Below, piece by piece: positions 16,339 to 27,400 of a stretch of DNA of 62,618 nt. Location of the stretch: positions 1-62,618 of the IMG/VR virus record IMGVR_UViG_3300025151_000036, one strand, 5' to 3'. Numbering within the stretch: position 1 is the first letter of the stretch; each line of letters opens with the position of its first letter. The notes below the pieces were generated by a model, which saw nothing but the letters and a program-made list of their open reading frames with translations, was not told the DNA's origin and did no database searches. The stretch is from a virus. The position numbers were made by a program, and so were the translations under genes.

Positions 16339-17502
16339 TTATCCTATATAAATTTTAAGTGGTATCTTATTCATTTGTTGTAACATTGCATCCGATTCCG
16401 CTTGTTTACGTTCTAATTGTGCTTGTCTAGACATTGTATCAAGCGTGTCTTTAAGTTCTGTTATAAGAGCCTCTTTTTCAGTTTGTCCGGCTGATAATAA
16501 GTCGCTTCCATTTAAAGTTACTTCAGCGTTTGGAATTGGTATACTAGAATATTTTCCTCTAATAAATCCTAACATTTCTTTTGCTAAAGCTAATGTGTAT
16601 TTACGAATCCATTGTTTACCAACATCATTTACATTTTTATATACTACGTTATTATACGGTACATTTGAAAAATCTGAAACTGAGCCAATATTACTTTTTA
16701 AAGGATTACTGCGATCCGATTTTAAAATATAATCAAAATATATTTTTGTAAAATTAACACCATCTGGTATTGGATGAATTTTAAGTCTATTATTTGACAT
16801 TTCAAATGACCAACCAGATTTTCGTATTTGGTCATTAAATTCAATTGCTTGTAATCGCAACATATCGGCATATAAAGGCATCATCATAAATGATACACCA
16901 GGTGAATAGTTGCCCCAACCAAAAGTTTCCATCATTTGCTGAGAACCTAATCCTGTTCCTACTAATGGATCAAAATATTTTACTATTGCCGGTGGTGGAA
17001 AATGTAGTAATTGTTTTATTTCTATGGCATCTGTACCCGGAGTACCAGATTCTAAAGATATTATTGATGGATCTGTTAGATCATATATTTGTTGATTTTT
17101 AGTTACAGAAATTGAACCAGTGTAATATGTAACATTACCACCAGATCCGGCTTCAGTTCCATATTCTTCTGCCAATTCAATTAACCCACCAAAATTTGGT
17201 GATACTTTTTTACCTGTTAAATTTGAACCAGTTGCTGAACCGTATAAATTTAACATATTATCACGTATATTATATGTATTTAATTGACATCCATATTCAG
17301 AAACAGCTTCTTCAAAACATGCAAAAAAGTTTGTAGATTGCAATTCTATATCATTGATAGGATACCCCATACGTTTTGCGCACCATTCGGCTACTTTTTC
17401 TGCATCTGATTGAAATGATGAATCCGTATCATATAAACCAAAAGGTGTATCACCAGTAAAAAATGATGATGAACCGGGCCATATCGCGATATTTTGTGCC
17501 AT
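16339..17502 (-). CDS. gp13: neck protein (gp13-like)
   Basis: A 387-residue neck protein that partners the gp14-like protein at the head-tail joint (T4 gp13 is 309 aa). Typical parts are EWCAKRMGYPINDIELQSTNFFACFEEAVSEYG near 40-72, the central SFMMMPLYADMLRLQAIEFND, and the C-terminal YTLALAKEMLGFIRGKYSSIPIPNAEVTLNGSDLLSAGQTEKEALI, followed by a helical, Gln-rich end. AAAGGA lies before the ATG and an exact copy of the 14-base motif before that. It starts the conserved tail block right after the fibre cluster and a hairpin terminator. Confidence 0.8.
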   Translation of the reverse strand: MAQNIAIWPGSSSFFTGDTPFGLYDTDSSFQSDAEKVAEWCAKRMGYPINDIELQSTNFFACFEEAVSEYGCQLNTYNIRDNMLNLYGSATGSNLTGKKVSPNFGGLIELAEEYGTEAGSGGNVTYYTGSISVTKNQQIYDLTDPSIISLESGTPGTDAIEIKQLLHFPPPAIVKYFDPLVGTGLGSQQMMETFGWGNYSPGVSFMMMPLYADMLRLQAIEFNDQIRKSGWSFEMSNNRLKIHPIPDGVNFTKIYFDYILKSDRSNPLKSNIGSVSDFSNVPYNNVVYKNVNDVGKQWIRKYTLALAKEMLGFIRGKYSSIPIPNAEVTLNGSDLLSAGQTEKEALITELKDTLDTMSRQAQLERKQAESDAMLQQMNKIPLKIYIG

Positions 17503-17511
17503 TACAAATCC

Positions 17512-17525
17512 TTTTATATAAATAT
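17512..17525 (-). promoter_or_regulatory. recurrent AT-rich upstream motif (exact copy), before gp13
   Basis: Coding strand ATATTTATATAAAA, followed by GGATTTGTA and the gp13-like ATG. It lies after the hairpin ending the fibre cluster, so it is well placed to start the neck-sheath-tube message. Confidence 0.55.
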
Positions 17526-17570
17526 TATAAAGATGAAGAATAATGTGGTTCTACAGATGGTAGATCATAA

Positions 17571-17597
17571 AAAATGAAGATGATACCATCGTATCAT
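17571..17597 (-). terminator. hairpin terminator after the fibre cluster
   Basis: The minus strand reads ATGATAC, loop GATG, GTATCAT (perfect 7-bp stem at 17580-17597), then CTTCATTTTTT. The stem overlaps the stop codon of the 286-codon gene. It separates the fibre cluster from the neck genes, which have their own upstream motif. Confidence 0.6.
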
Positions 17598-18454
17598 TGT
17601 AAAGCTGTTCCTACGCTTTGATTGGTAGCAGAAAAATAACCAAGCGTTTTTCCAAAACTAATATGATGTGGTATAAGTCGTGGGTTAGCAAATGCTATAA
17701 GCTTTCCGTTATTATTATTGTCTACTCTCGCAGAAAGATAAAGTATGGATTCATTGGAAAATTTTACATACATTCTAAGTCGGTTCCAAACGCCGGCATG
17801 TACGTCTTGTCTCCTAGAATAAAATGTAGCGCCAGTACGTGGAGAATCCAGGCGAAATCCAGTGTCGCCTGACCATGGGTTAAAATCACCATCAATTTGT
17901 GAATGTTGATTGCCATCAAAATCATAATTACCTTGTCCATCACATCCAAACAAGAATAACTCTACTGACAGAGGCGAATTTGGAGGATTTGTATCAGCAA
18001 AAGGAGCCCAAGTGTAACTAGATATTCCAGTTTCAGTTTCGGTCCATGTATTAGATTGAATAATACGTGCCCATATACTAAATTCCCAAACTACATCAGC
18101 TGCTTGGTCATAACCAAAAAAACCTACAAAATTATGTGCTATCATATAATTTAGATCGCCGGTGTATTGATTTGTATAAGTATCATTATTACCAGCTAAT
18201 ACTGCAAAATCATAAGTACTAGGATCGTTTTGTGGTGATACAGCTGATATACGTTTAACAAAACCAGTATTAGTAGTTTGCCATGGGATAGGGGGAGTGA
18301 ATGCATTCGGTGGCATCCAAGCTTCATAGTTTGTATAAGGCTGTGCTAATGCAGTTGATTGCATTGCTCTACATCTGGATGATCCTAGGTATATAGGATA
18401 TGACGGGTCCCGGGCGCTTCGGCTACCACTTAAGAATGATAGATTACTTGGCAT
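17594..18454 (-). CDS. virion-associated protein, possible adhesin (286 aa)
   Basis: Unassigned 286-residue protein. It is rich in aromatic residues, Asn, Ser and Thr with almost no charge clusters, and probably forms a beta-sandwich (VWEFSIWARIIQSNTW, WNRLRMYVKFSNESILYLSARVDNN, which look like jelly-roll strands). Its start lies 11 bases inside the end of the giant 3701-codon fibre gene, with AGAGGT upstream, so the two are translationally coupled. Such coupling after a long fibre is typical of receptor-binding tips or fibre assembly factors. A hairpin terminator overlaps its stop codon. Function is inferred from position and composition only. Confidence 0.65.
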   Translation of the reverse strand: MPSNLSFLSGSRSARDPSYPIYLGSSRCRAMQSTALAQPYTNYEAWMPPNAFTPPIPWQTTNTGFVKRISAVSPQNDPSTYDFAVLAGNNDTYTNQYTGDLNYMIAHNFVGFFGYDQAADVVWEFSIWARIIQSNTWTETETGISSYTWAPFADTNPPNSPLSVELFLFGCDGQGNYDFDGNQHSQIDGDFNPWSGDTGFRLDSPRTGATFYSRRQDVHAGVWNRLRMYVKFSNESILYLSARVDNNNNGKLIAFANPRLIPHHISFGKTLGYFSATNQSVGTALQ

Positions 18455-21400
18455 CGTTTAACCTCTTTTTGAGAACGTCTACTTCAGTTTTTAATTCTTT
18501 AATGGCCTCGATTAAATGAGGAACTAACTGTTCATATTGCACTGTTTTATATTCAGAATCATCTCCGGCGGGTGCATGTAAAGGTAACTGCATTTCTTTC
18601 ACAACTTCTGGTACATGTGGTTCCACTTGCTGGGCAATTACTCCTAATTGAGGTCCGGTGTCTCGATATTTCCAATCATATCGAACTCCTTCCAAGTTAC
18701 AGATGGTATCCAAGCTACCGGTTAACAATTGTATATTTGTTTTTAATCGTTTATCTGATACAGTAGTTGAAAATGCGATAAGATCATCTGCAAAATGCAC
18801 ATGCTGATCTTGATTAACACGTATTACTTCGTTTGATGTGGTATGCGGATCTTGCCCATTTGGAGCAGTACCAATAGATAAATACCCACCTTTTGCACTC
18901 GAGCCATGAGCCTCTGATGCAAATGCTGCTATATATGCAGATGATTGTAAAATATTATCTGGTATTGTGGTGGTATCGTTATCTGCAGAATCAAATCCTA
19001 TACCTCCTAATAATTCATCGGTACCGGTGTTAGAATCGTTACGTATAATTTGTATTCCTTGACTACCGTCATTTCCAGATGTAATAATATCTAATTTATT
19101 AACTGGTTCCCAGCCATTATCACCTATAGTCATGTTTCCGGCAGTTTTAATTGCGGTATTGGTAATTTTAGCTCTTAACGTATTATTCGTTACAAATTGA
19201 ATTTCGTTGTCGAAAACGAAAGATATAGTGTCACTGGTATCACGTCCTAACACTAAGGAGCTATTATATATTCCAGATACATGATTTAATGTTGACTCTA
19301 TACTTACTGCACCAGTAGCTGAATTATAATCTATATCATTACCTGCAGTTATTAGAGTCGGCGTGCCGCCTCCACCAGAACCATAACTACCGGTATACAT
19401 TAATTCATCAGTTGAAGTATCGTATACCAATGCCATAATATTATCATTATGAGTAGTTGTTTCAGATAACCCGGCAAATAACTTTCCAGATGCACTTATG
19501 TCACCAGTTACTGTCAATGCTTTAGTTGGTTTAGTTGTTCCTATACCAACTTGCTGATCATGATCAATATACATTGCTCTGGTAACGGTACCTCCATTCT
19601 TAGTCCAAAAAGACAACGCTCCTTCACTTTCAGAGCCGGCATCATCAGAATTATCATTTACCCAAGATATCCTAGCCCATTCGTTACTGTTATTAGAATC
19701 ACTAGCCCACATGGAAATATGACCTTCTGTAGTTGCTTTAATATCTCCTCCGGGTACATCTCTTTCTAATTTTACTACTTGTACAGATGGTTGACCTGAT
19801 GAAAAGGCTGTATTGTCTACTACATGTAGCTTGGCTGCCGGAGATGGTGTTCCTATACCTACATTACCACTAACTATGAGGTGACCTGATGCACTTATGT
19901 TACCGGAGGCTGTTATATGGCTCTGAGCAATAATTGGTTTATAAAATGTAGATTTTGATTCAGATATTTCTAATACCGGTACGCTATCATTCTGAAATGC
20001 ATGTTTTGTAGATTCGTATATTATCCTACTAGATGCTCCGGAGGATGCATCTGCTATCAAAATTTGATTTTTCAGTTCTCCTGATACGTTTCCTAATTTA
20101 AGTTGTTTACTAACATCCATTAGAATTCCATTGGCAGGAGTTCCTATGCCGGCGGTGTTATCTCGTCGACCTATAAAAGCATCAAATCCACCAAACATTA
20201 ATATTGGGAAAAAGCTAGCTACATCGTCTGCAAAAGACTCTGAATATGAAAAGTCTATAAGATTAGACTCATTATCTATACCATATGGCCGTATCTGTAA
20301 TGCCGATGCGGTTATGCTAGTATGCACTTTCAATGATCCAGAAATTCCCACATCTACAGATGATGTTAATTCTTGACCGGAATCATGCCAATGTGTATTT
20401 GTAACATAAGATGCGGTAACTGCGTTTGTAACCGTACCAATTATATTATACGGAGCACCATGTATCTGAATTTCTTTAATTGCAACACCAGACGTTCCAT
20501 GGAAGCCATCAAAAAAGCGAAATTCAATATAATTAAATGGTTCAGCATTATTAAACGTTATGGTACGATCATGATTTGCAACTGCAGTAGTGAAAACATC
20601 TCCTGCATCTAGTACAGTCTCGTTAATATATTCTCCAGTCTCAGTGTTATAATCATCAAAGCCTACTACAGTGATTTTAGTAGCGTTATTGCCGGAATCA
20701 AACTGTACAATCCTATATGAGATAGGAATTGGTGCATATCCTAATTTTTTTTCTAACTTATATATTATCTTAGGATTACTATTCATTCTGGCGGCATTCC
20801 ACCTAAGATGTTGGCCTATGGAAGTCGCAGATGAAACAGGAAACGCATTATCAAATGCCTTTTCAGAGCTGTCTGCATCACCGGTGGTAATAAGAACTTT
20901 AGAATCATCATTAAACCCGGTATTAAAATCGTTACCTAAGCCCAGATAACTTTCTTCTTCTTTCCATATATCTGCTGCAGTAAGATCGTTAAGTGGTAAT
21001 ATACCGTTAGTGCTGCTAAGGTCTGGGGTAACAGTTAATGTACCGTTAATAACTGCATTACCATAATATGGAAATGTATCTTGTGCATTTTCAGCATAAG
21101 ATGCGGTCATAACATAAGATGCGGTTGCAGCATAAGATGCGGAAGTTACAAATGATGCGGTTGCAGCATAAGATGCGGAAGTTACAAATGATGCAGATAC
21201 CGCATATGATGCAGAGTTTGCTGATTCTGCATATAAAGCATAAGAACCGGTTCCTACAAATTGAGTTGCTGTAACAATACCAGCATCAAAATATTTAATA
21301 TCATAAACTATAATTCCAGTGTCTAATGCAGATTTTGGTACAGAATATCGTATATAATTAAATGTTTGATGATTTTCAAATTGGAAAGTACGAGTCGGAG

Positions 21401-24400
21401 AAGTATTATATCCAGAACTATCAACTGGTCCTCTATATATTCCTGTCCAATTAGTACCGTCCTGTGAACCAGAAAGTTGGTGTTGGCTTGGCCACCAGCT
21501 GTTAGTCCAGCTTGGGAATAAGACTTCAAATTTATTTATTATAGGTGAATATCCTAGTTTTGATTCTACGTTATAATCAATAGTAACTGAATCAGTTATA
21601 TCACTTTTGCTTATTCCATAACCAGTTGATATTAGACCATCAAATACGCGACCTAAACCATGGTAAATTGCATCCATACCTGTTGTAGACGGGTCTGGAC
21701 TTTGTGTAACAAATAATGAATCTACAGAAGTCAATAAATCTAATTCAGTAGTTTTAAACTCAATTGAGCCAGTAAACTCTGCTCTTCCTGTATACGGAAA
21801 TACCGGTGCTGCATTTAATGCATGAGATGCTGTTACTGCGGTTAATGCAGTTAATGCATGAGATGCAGTTACTGCTGTTGCTGCTGTTGTTGCATTTTCA
21901 ACGGTACCAAATATATTTGTTTCTGATGAATATAATATAATTTCTTCTATTTTTACACCATCCGTTCCATGGTATCCATCAAGGAATTGAAACATTATAA
22001 ATTTAAATGGCATGTTATTATCAAACTCCACAGTGCGATCATGAGCTAGGCTGTACTCAGTAGTACCAGGGTCTAAAGTTGTAATACCTGCCATACCGGT
22101 ACTATTGAATCCGTATACTTTAATTTTAGTAGCGCTCGAATTAGGGTTTAAAAAAGATATATAATATTTGTTAAGGATCGGAGCATATCCTAATTTTCTT
22201 TCTAAGTTATATATTAAATAAGGACTTTCATCTAATTGTGATGTCGTCCATTGTAGGTAGTTTGCACTAATGCCAACAATACTGTCAAATGCATAATGTG
22301 GATTATCTGGATTCATACCAACTGAAAGAACAATAGACTCACTAACGTCAAAGGCTCCTATTATATCGCCAACCACATTACCTTCTTCAATATTCACATC
22401 ATCTTCAGTAAGATCGCGGATCGGTAGTACACCCGATCCATTATCTACAGTTAATATACCATTAATAACTGCTCCACCATAATATGGAAATGGATCTTGT
22501 GCATTTTCAGCATAAGATGCGGTCATAGCATAAGATGCGGTACCTTGCAAACTACCCGTAAATGAATATGCATTAACAGAACCTGAAATACCAATTGATT
22601 TTGATGATGTTAATTCAGTACCAGTATCATACCAAGACCTAGATGCTTCTGTTAAAATATTTTCACCGTTATAAGTAAATGTGCTACCAGTAATGCTCAC
22701 TGAACCAGTAAATGAATGTTGAGTAACTGCCGCATCTGATCCAGAACCAAAATTAGTTGAACCTGACGTTACTGCAAGATCATCAATAGTTACTGCTATT
22801 CCTTGCAATCCAAATATGCTACCGCCAATTCCTAAATCTCCTTGAACATTTGCACCACCAGTTAATGTTAAACTAGACGCTGTTATATTAGATGAAGCAG
22901 ATATGTTAGTAGCAGATATATCGGTAGTTACATAAATGTTCTGTGCATATATATTAGCGCTAGAGGATATATCACCTATCACTTCTAATGATGCACTTGG
23001 ATTAATTGTTCCTACGCCTATTCGTCGATGAGTAAATGCATCAGCTTCTGTTACATCATATACAGTACAAGATGCTAAGAACCAATGAACTGGCTCAGTA
23101 TATACTAATCCATCTGATGGTACAATATAAACATATCCAGCATCGTCATAAGTATCGGTGGTACTAGATCCTACATGATTTATACGTGCATACCATTCCC
23201 ATTTACCAGTACCAATACGATCAGTTAGCCAATATGTGGTTTTGTCTGTACCTTGATGATTTTCTTCGTGTACTAACTCGTGACCAACTGGTACCAATGC
23301 TTTAAATATCTGCACATATGTATGATTCATTTGGTTGGAAGATTGAACAAAGAGATCGGTAGAATTAGAATTTGGATTACGATATCGTTGTATAAATCCA
23401 CCTAATCCCGGTGTAACTGTTCCAACGTTACCTGTTCCATCATATGATATACGTAACACATAACCAGATGAATTCGGTACACCTAACGAATCTAAATTAG
23501 TTTCTCCATTACCTTCATGTAGTAAATTTGCCCAATTAACAGAATCTGCATCAAAGTTAGTTGGATTAGCTAAATCTAGATTCCATTTGAATCGCGTAAT
23601 TGTTACTACATCACTGCCGGCGTTATTATATACTAAAACTCCATTTGTACCATCTGTAAAATCTGTATCTAATCTTAAACATTTACCAGAATTACGTATT
23701 GATGACACAATAGGATTGAATGCTCCTCGTGTAATATTGGCATTACTAAAATCTAATATTTTACGATTATTGAAAGCCAAATTACCAATAATATCAACTG
23801 TTTCTGTCGGGCTTTCAGTTCCTATACCAACTCTATGGTTTGAATTATCTGGTATTAACATTAGACGGCCATCATGTTGATCAGTACCTCTAACTCGTAA
23901 TAATACATTTCCTTTGCCGGTATTATCATTTGCAGCATCTGTTATCTCTAATTCATTTCCTCCTGACGCTACTTGCAAGAAAACGGCATTTGCTTTTTTA
24001 CCAATTACTAAACGACTTCCATGGAAAGATGCTAATTTAGCGAATGTACTATCATTAGACAATGGACGAATATGTATTGCATCTTCACTATATATTGCTC
24101 CGGATGCTGATACTTCGCCAGTAACTGTTAATTTTTTTGCTGGAGATGAATTTCCTATACCAACGTAAGAATTACCGGTAAGTATGTTCATGTTACTAAC
24201 ATGAGATCCATTTGTTGGACCAATAGATATTCTTCCGTTTTCAGCTGAAACATATCCTATTGTATCATTATCTGCAATTTGTATACATGCTTTATTATTT
24301 GTTGATACGAATGAAGCAACTGTACCACTTTCTGATATTTCTACATCCAATTTATAACTTGGTGATATCGTTCCTATACCAACTGAACCAGAAAAATAGA

Positions 24401-27400
24401 AATCGTTAGAATTATATTTATATCCAGCTACAAAATAATCTTTTGGTACTACTAAAAATCCTCCGGTTTCATCTTCAACTAGTTCTCTATTTCGACGATA
24501 CAAACTTGTATATTCTACACTTGGAGATCCTATTATCCGTGTTGGTGAGTTATCACCTTCAAAAATAATACCACCACCTACTTCATCAGATTCTCCTAGG
24601 TATAATTTTCCAGTACCATTAGCATTACCTCGAATTTCTACAGTGGCTATTTGATCATCTGCACCATTCTGTATTCTTAATGTGGAACTACTTGGCTCAA
24701 ATAAGAATTGTTCATCCACATACAGCTTTTCATGTGCTGTACCACTACCACTTACAAACGGTATACGATGAAATTCTTTTACAGAGTCTGGTACTAAAGT
24801 GATGTCAATATTATCTGCGTTTGCTGTGGAATTAGCAGATTCTAGCGCGGCAATAGATTTGCTAACATCTGCATATCCAGTTATTGACAACGTACCGCTC
24901 ACATCCAAAGAACCAGTAATTTTAGTGTCTAGTGATGATGTGATATATGTTGTGGCATCATGCCAAATGTATCCATCTGCGTTAGCCGCAAATTCTGCAT
25001 AACTGGCAGTATCTGCAACTAATGCATGAGAAGCTGATACGGCAAATGATGCAGTACCTTGCAGGCTTCCAGTAAATGATGTGGCTTTAACATTGCCATT
25101 AACTTCTAATTTTGCATCAGGCTCTGTAGTTCCTATACCTACGTTACCACCATTGAAATAGGATTTGCCATAACCTCTTACAACAACATTTTGAGTTCCT
25201 GCTTCATTATATAAATTAATTAAACCTCCATTTGCGTTATCGTACCCTATTAATGCTTTTTGAACTCCAGAAGAATTAAGTATATTTATTTTAGAATCTC
25301 CACCTGAACCTGGCTTTAGTTCTAATAATTCAGTTGGGCTAATCGTTCCAATACCAACTTTACCAACTCCAATTTTATCGCGGTCTGCTTCAACAGTTAA
25401 TATTGCGCTAGGAGTTGCTGCGGCATTTGCATCTCCACTGCCTTCTGAACCACTATGATATCCTACATGCCAAGTTTTACCATCGTTGTTATATCCAACT
25501 CCGCTAAACCATTGTTTGGTATTAACAGTATCTCTCCAATAAACTCCTCCGCCTCTTGTAGAATTTGTTGAGTCTATTACTACTCGGCCATGTGTATGCC
25601 CATTGCCGGATGAGTTTAAATATAAAGTAGCTTGTGATGAAGTGATTTGCGCGTCACCGTAAACATCTAACTTATAAGCTGGTGATGTAGTTCCTATACC
25701 TAAGCCAGTCGATGTCAAACGCATTTTTTCTGTAGCATTTCCTGTAGAGAAAGAAATACTATCGTTACTATTAGCCGTTCCTATTTCTAGTAATTGAGCA
25801 CTGTGACCCCACCTGATAAATGCTCCAAAGTTATCACTTGGAGATGTCCAAACTAAACCACCAGTTGCAGAGTCCGGATTGATAAATCTTAAATAATTAG
25901 TTGTATTGCTTTCAACCAACATGGATGTTCCAGTGTCAACACTGCTAACACCAGAACTACCAGCTGTTACTTGTAATTTAGCTAAAGGTGAAGTTGCTCC
26001 TATACCAACATTACCATCATGAGTAATTCTCATTCTTTCTCGTGATCCACTGGTAGCAAATGCAATATGAGAACCTGCTTGATTTGATTTATTTGATAAA
26101 CGTAAATAACCACCATTACCATCGTATTGAAGCTCACCAAAATAACCAAACATCATTGTTGAATGATACGTTTCATCATATTTTAATTCAAATTGCTGAT
26201 ATGTATCTTGATATGCTTTAAAAGCACTTGTAGCTCCAGTAGTAGAAATATGTAGTTTTGATGAAGGACTTGGTTCTCCTATACCAACTTCGCCAGTATC
26301 AAGAATACGAACTCTTTCAGTATTGTTTGTGAACATACGTATGTGTTCATTAGCAGTTGTTCCTATCTGAAAATGTTCATCATCAATTTTAACGAATGCT
26401 TCGTTTGAGTAATTGTTATGAGCATATAATTTAATACCGGCTGCATTTTCATTGCCGGCACTGCCAGTTGCATGTATGTAAAGTTGTGCGTCACTATTTC
26501 CTGCTTCATATAAATGTAATAGATTGGATGGCGAAGTTGCTCCTATACCAACTTTACCCGTAGAATCAACACGTAGCCTTTCGGTATCAGATGTTCTGAT
26601 TATAAAATCTCCATCTGAAGCGTTACCAAGTTGAACTCTATTTAAACCATCGTTATAAATATCTAAAAAAGTAAAGGTGTTATTAGAGTTTAAAATTGCT
26701 GTTACATTTTCTGAAGAAGAGATTTCTAATTTTGCACCAGGCGTAGCAGTTCCTTTTCCAATACCAACCTTTCCTTGATAAAACCACATGTCATAGTTTG
26801 AGTTATTGACATCGTAGAAACCGTAACCATGATTACTTGCATGAGGGACTAATTTGAATTGAGCTCCGGCAGGTTTTCCTACTCTAATATAACCATCTTG
26901 CACATCTAATTTATCTTGAGGGTTATCTGTTCCAATACCAACTTTACCGCCGTCCATTATTAATTTGCTACCAGTAATAAATACGGATCCGGTAAAACGG
27001 TGATTTGTTTGTGCAGGATTTGATCCAGAACCAAAATTAGTAGATCCGGATAACACTGATACTTGATCAAGTGTAATTCCAAAGCCATTTAAACCAAATA
27101 TTGAGCCACCTTCTATAGATAAATTACCTCCTATTGTGGCATCTTCAGTTGTATTCAATGTTCCGGAAACTAGTAAAGATCCAGTTATTTGCACATCTGT
27201 AGATGCTGTAATATAAGTAGTTCCGTTATACCATAATGCATCTTCAATATTTAATGCAGTATCTGCAACTAATGCGTGAGAAGCTGATACGGCAAATGAT
27301 GCGGTACCTTGCAGGCTTCCGGTAAATGATGTGGCTTTTATATTGCCATTAACTTCTAATTTTGCATCAGGTTCTGTAGTTCCGATACCAAATTTACCGG

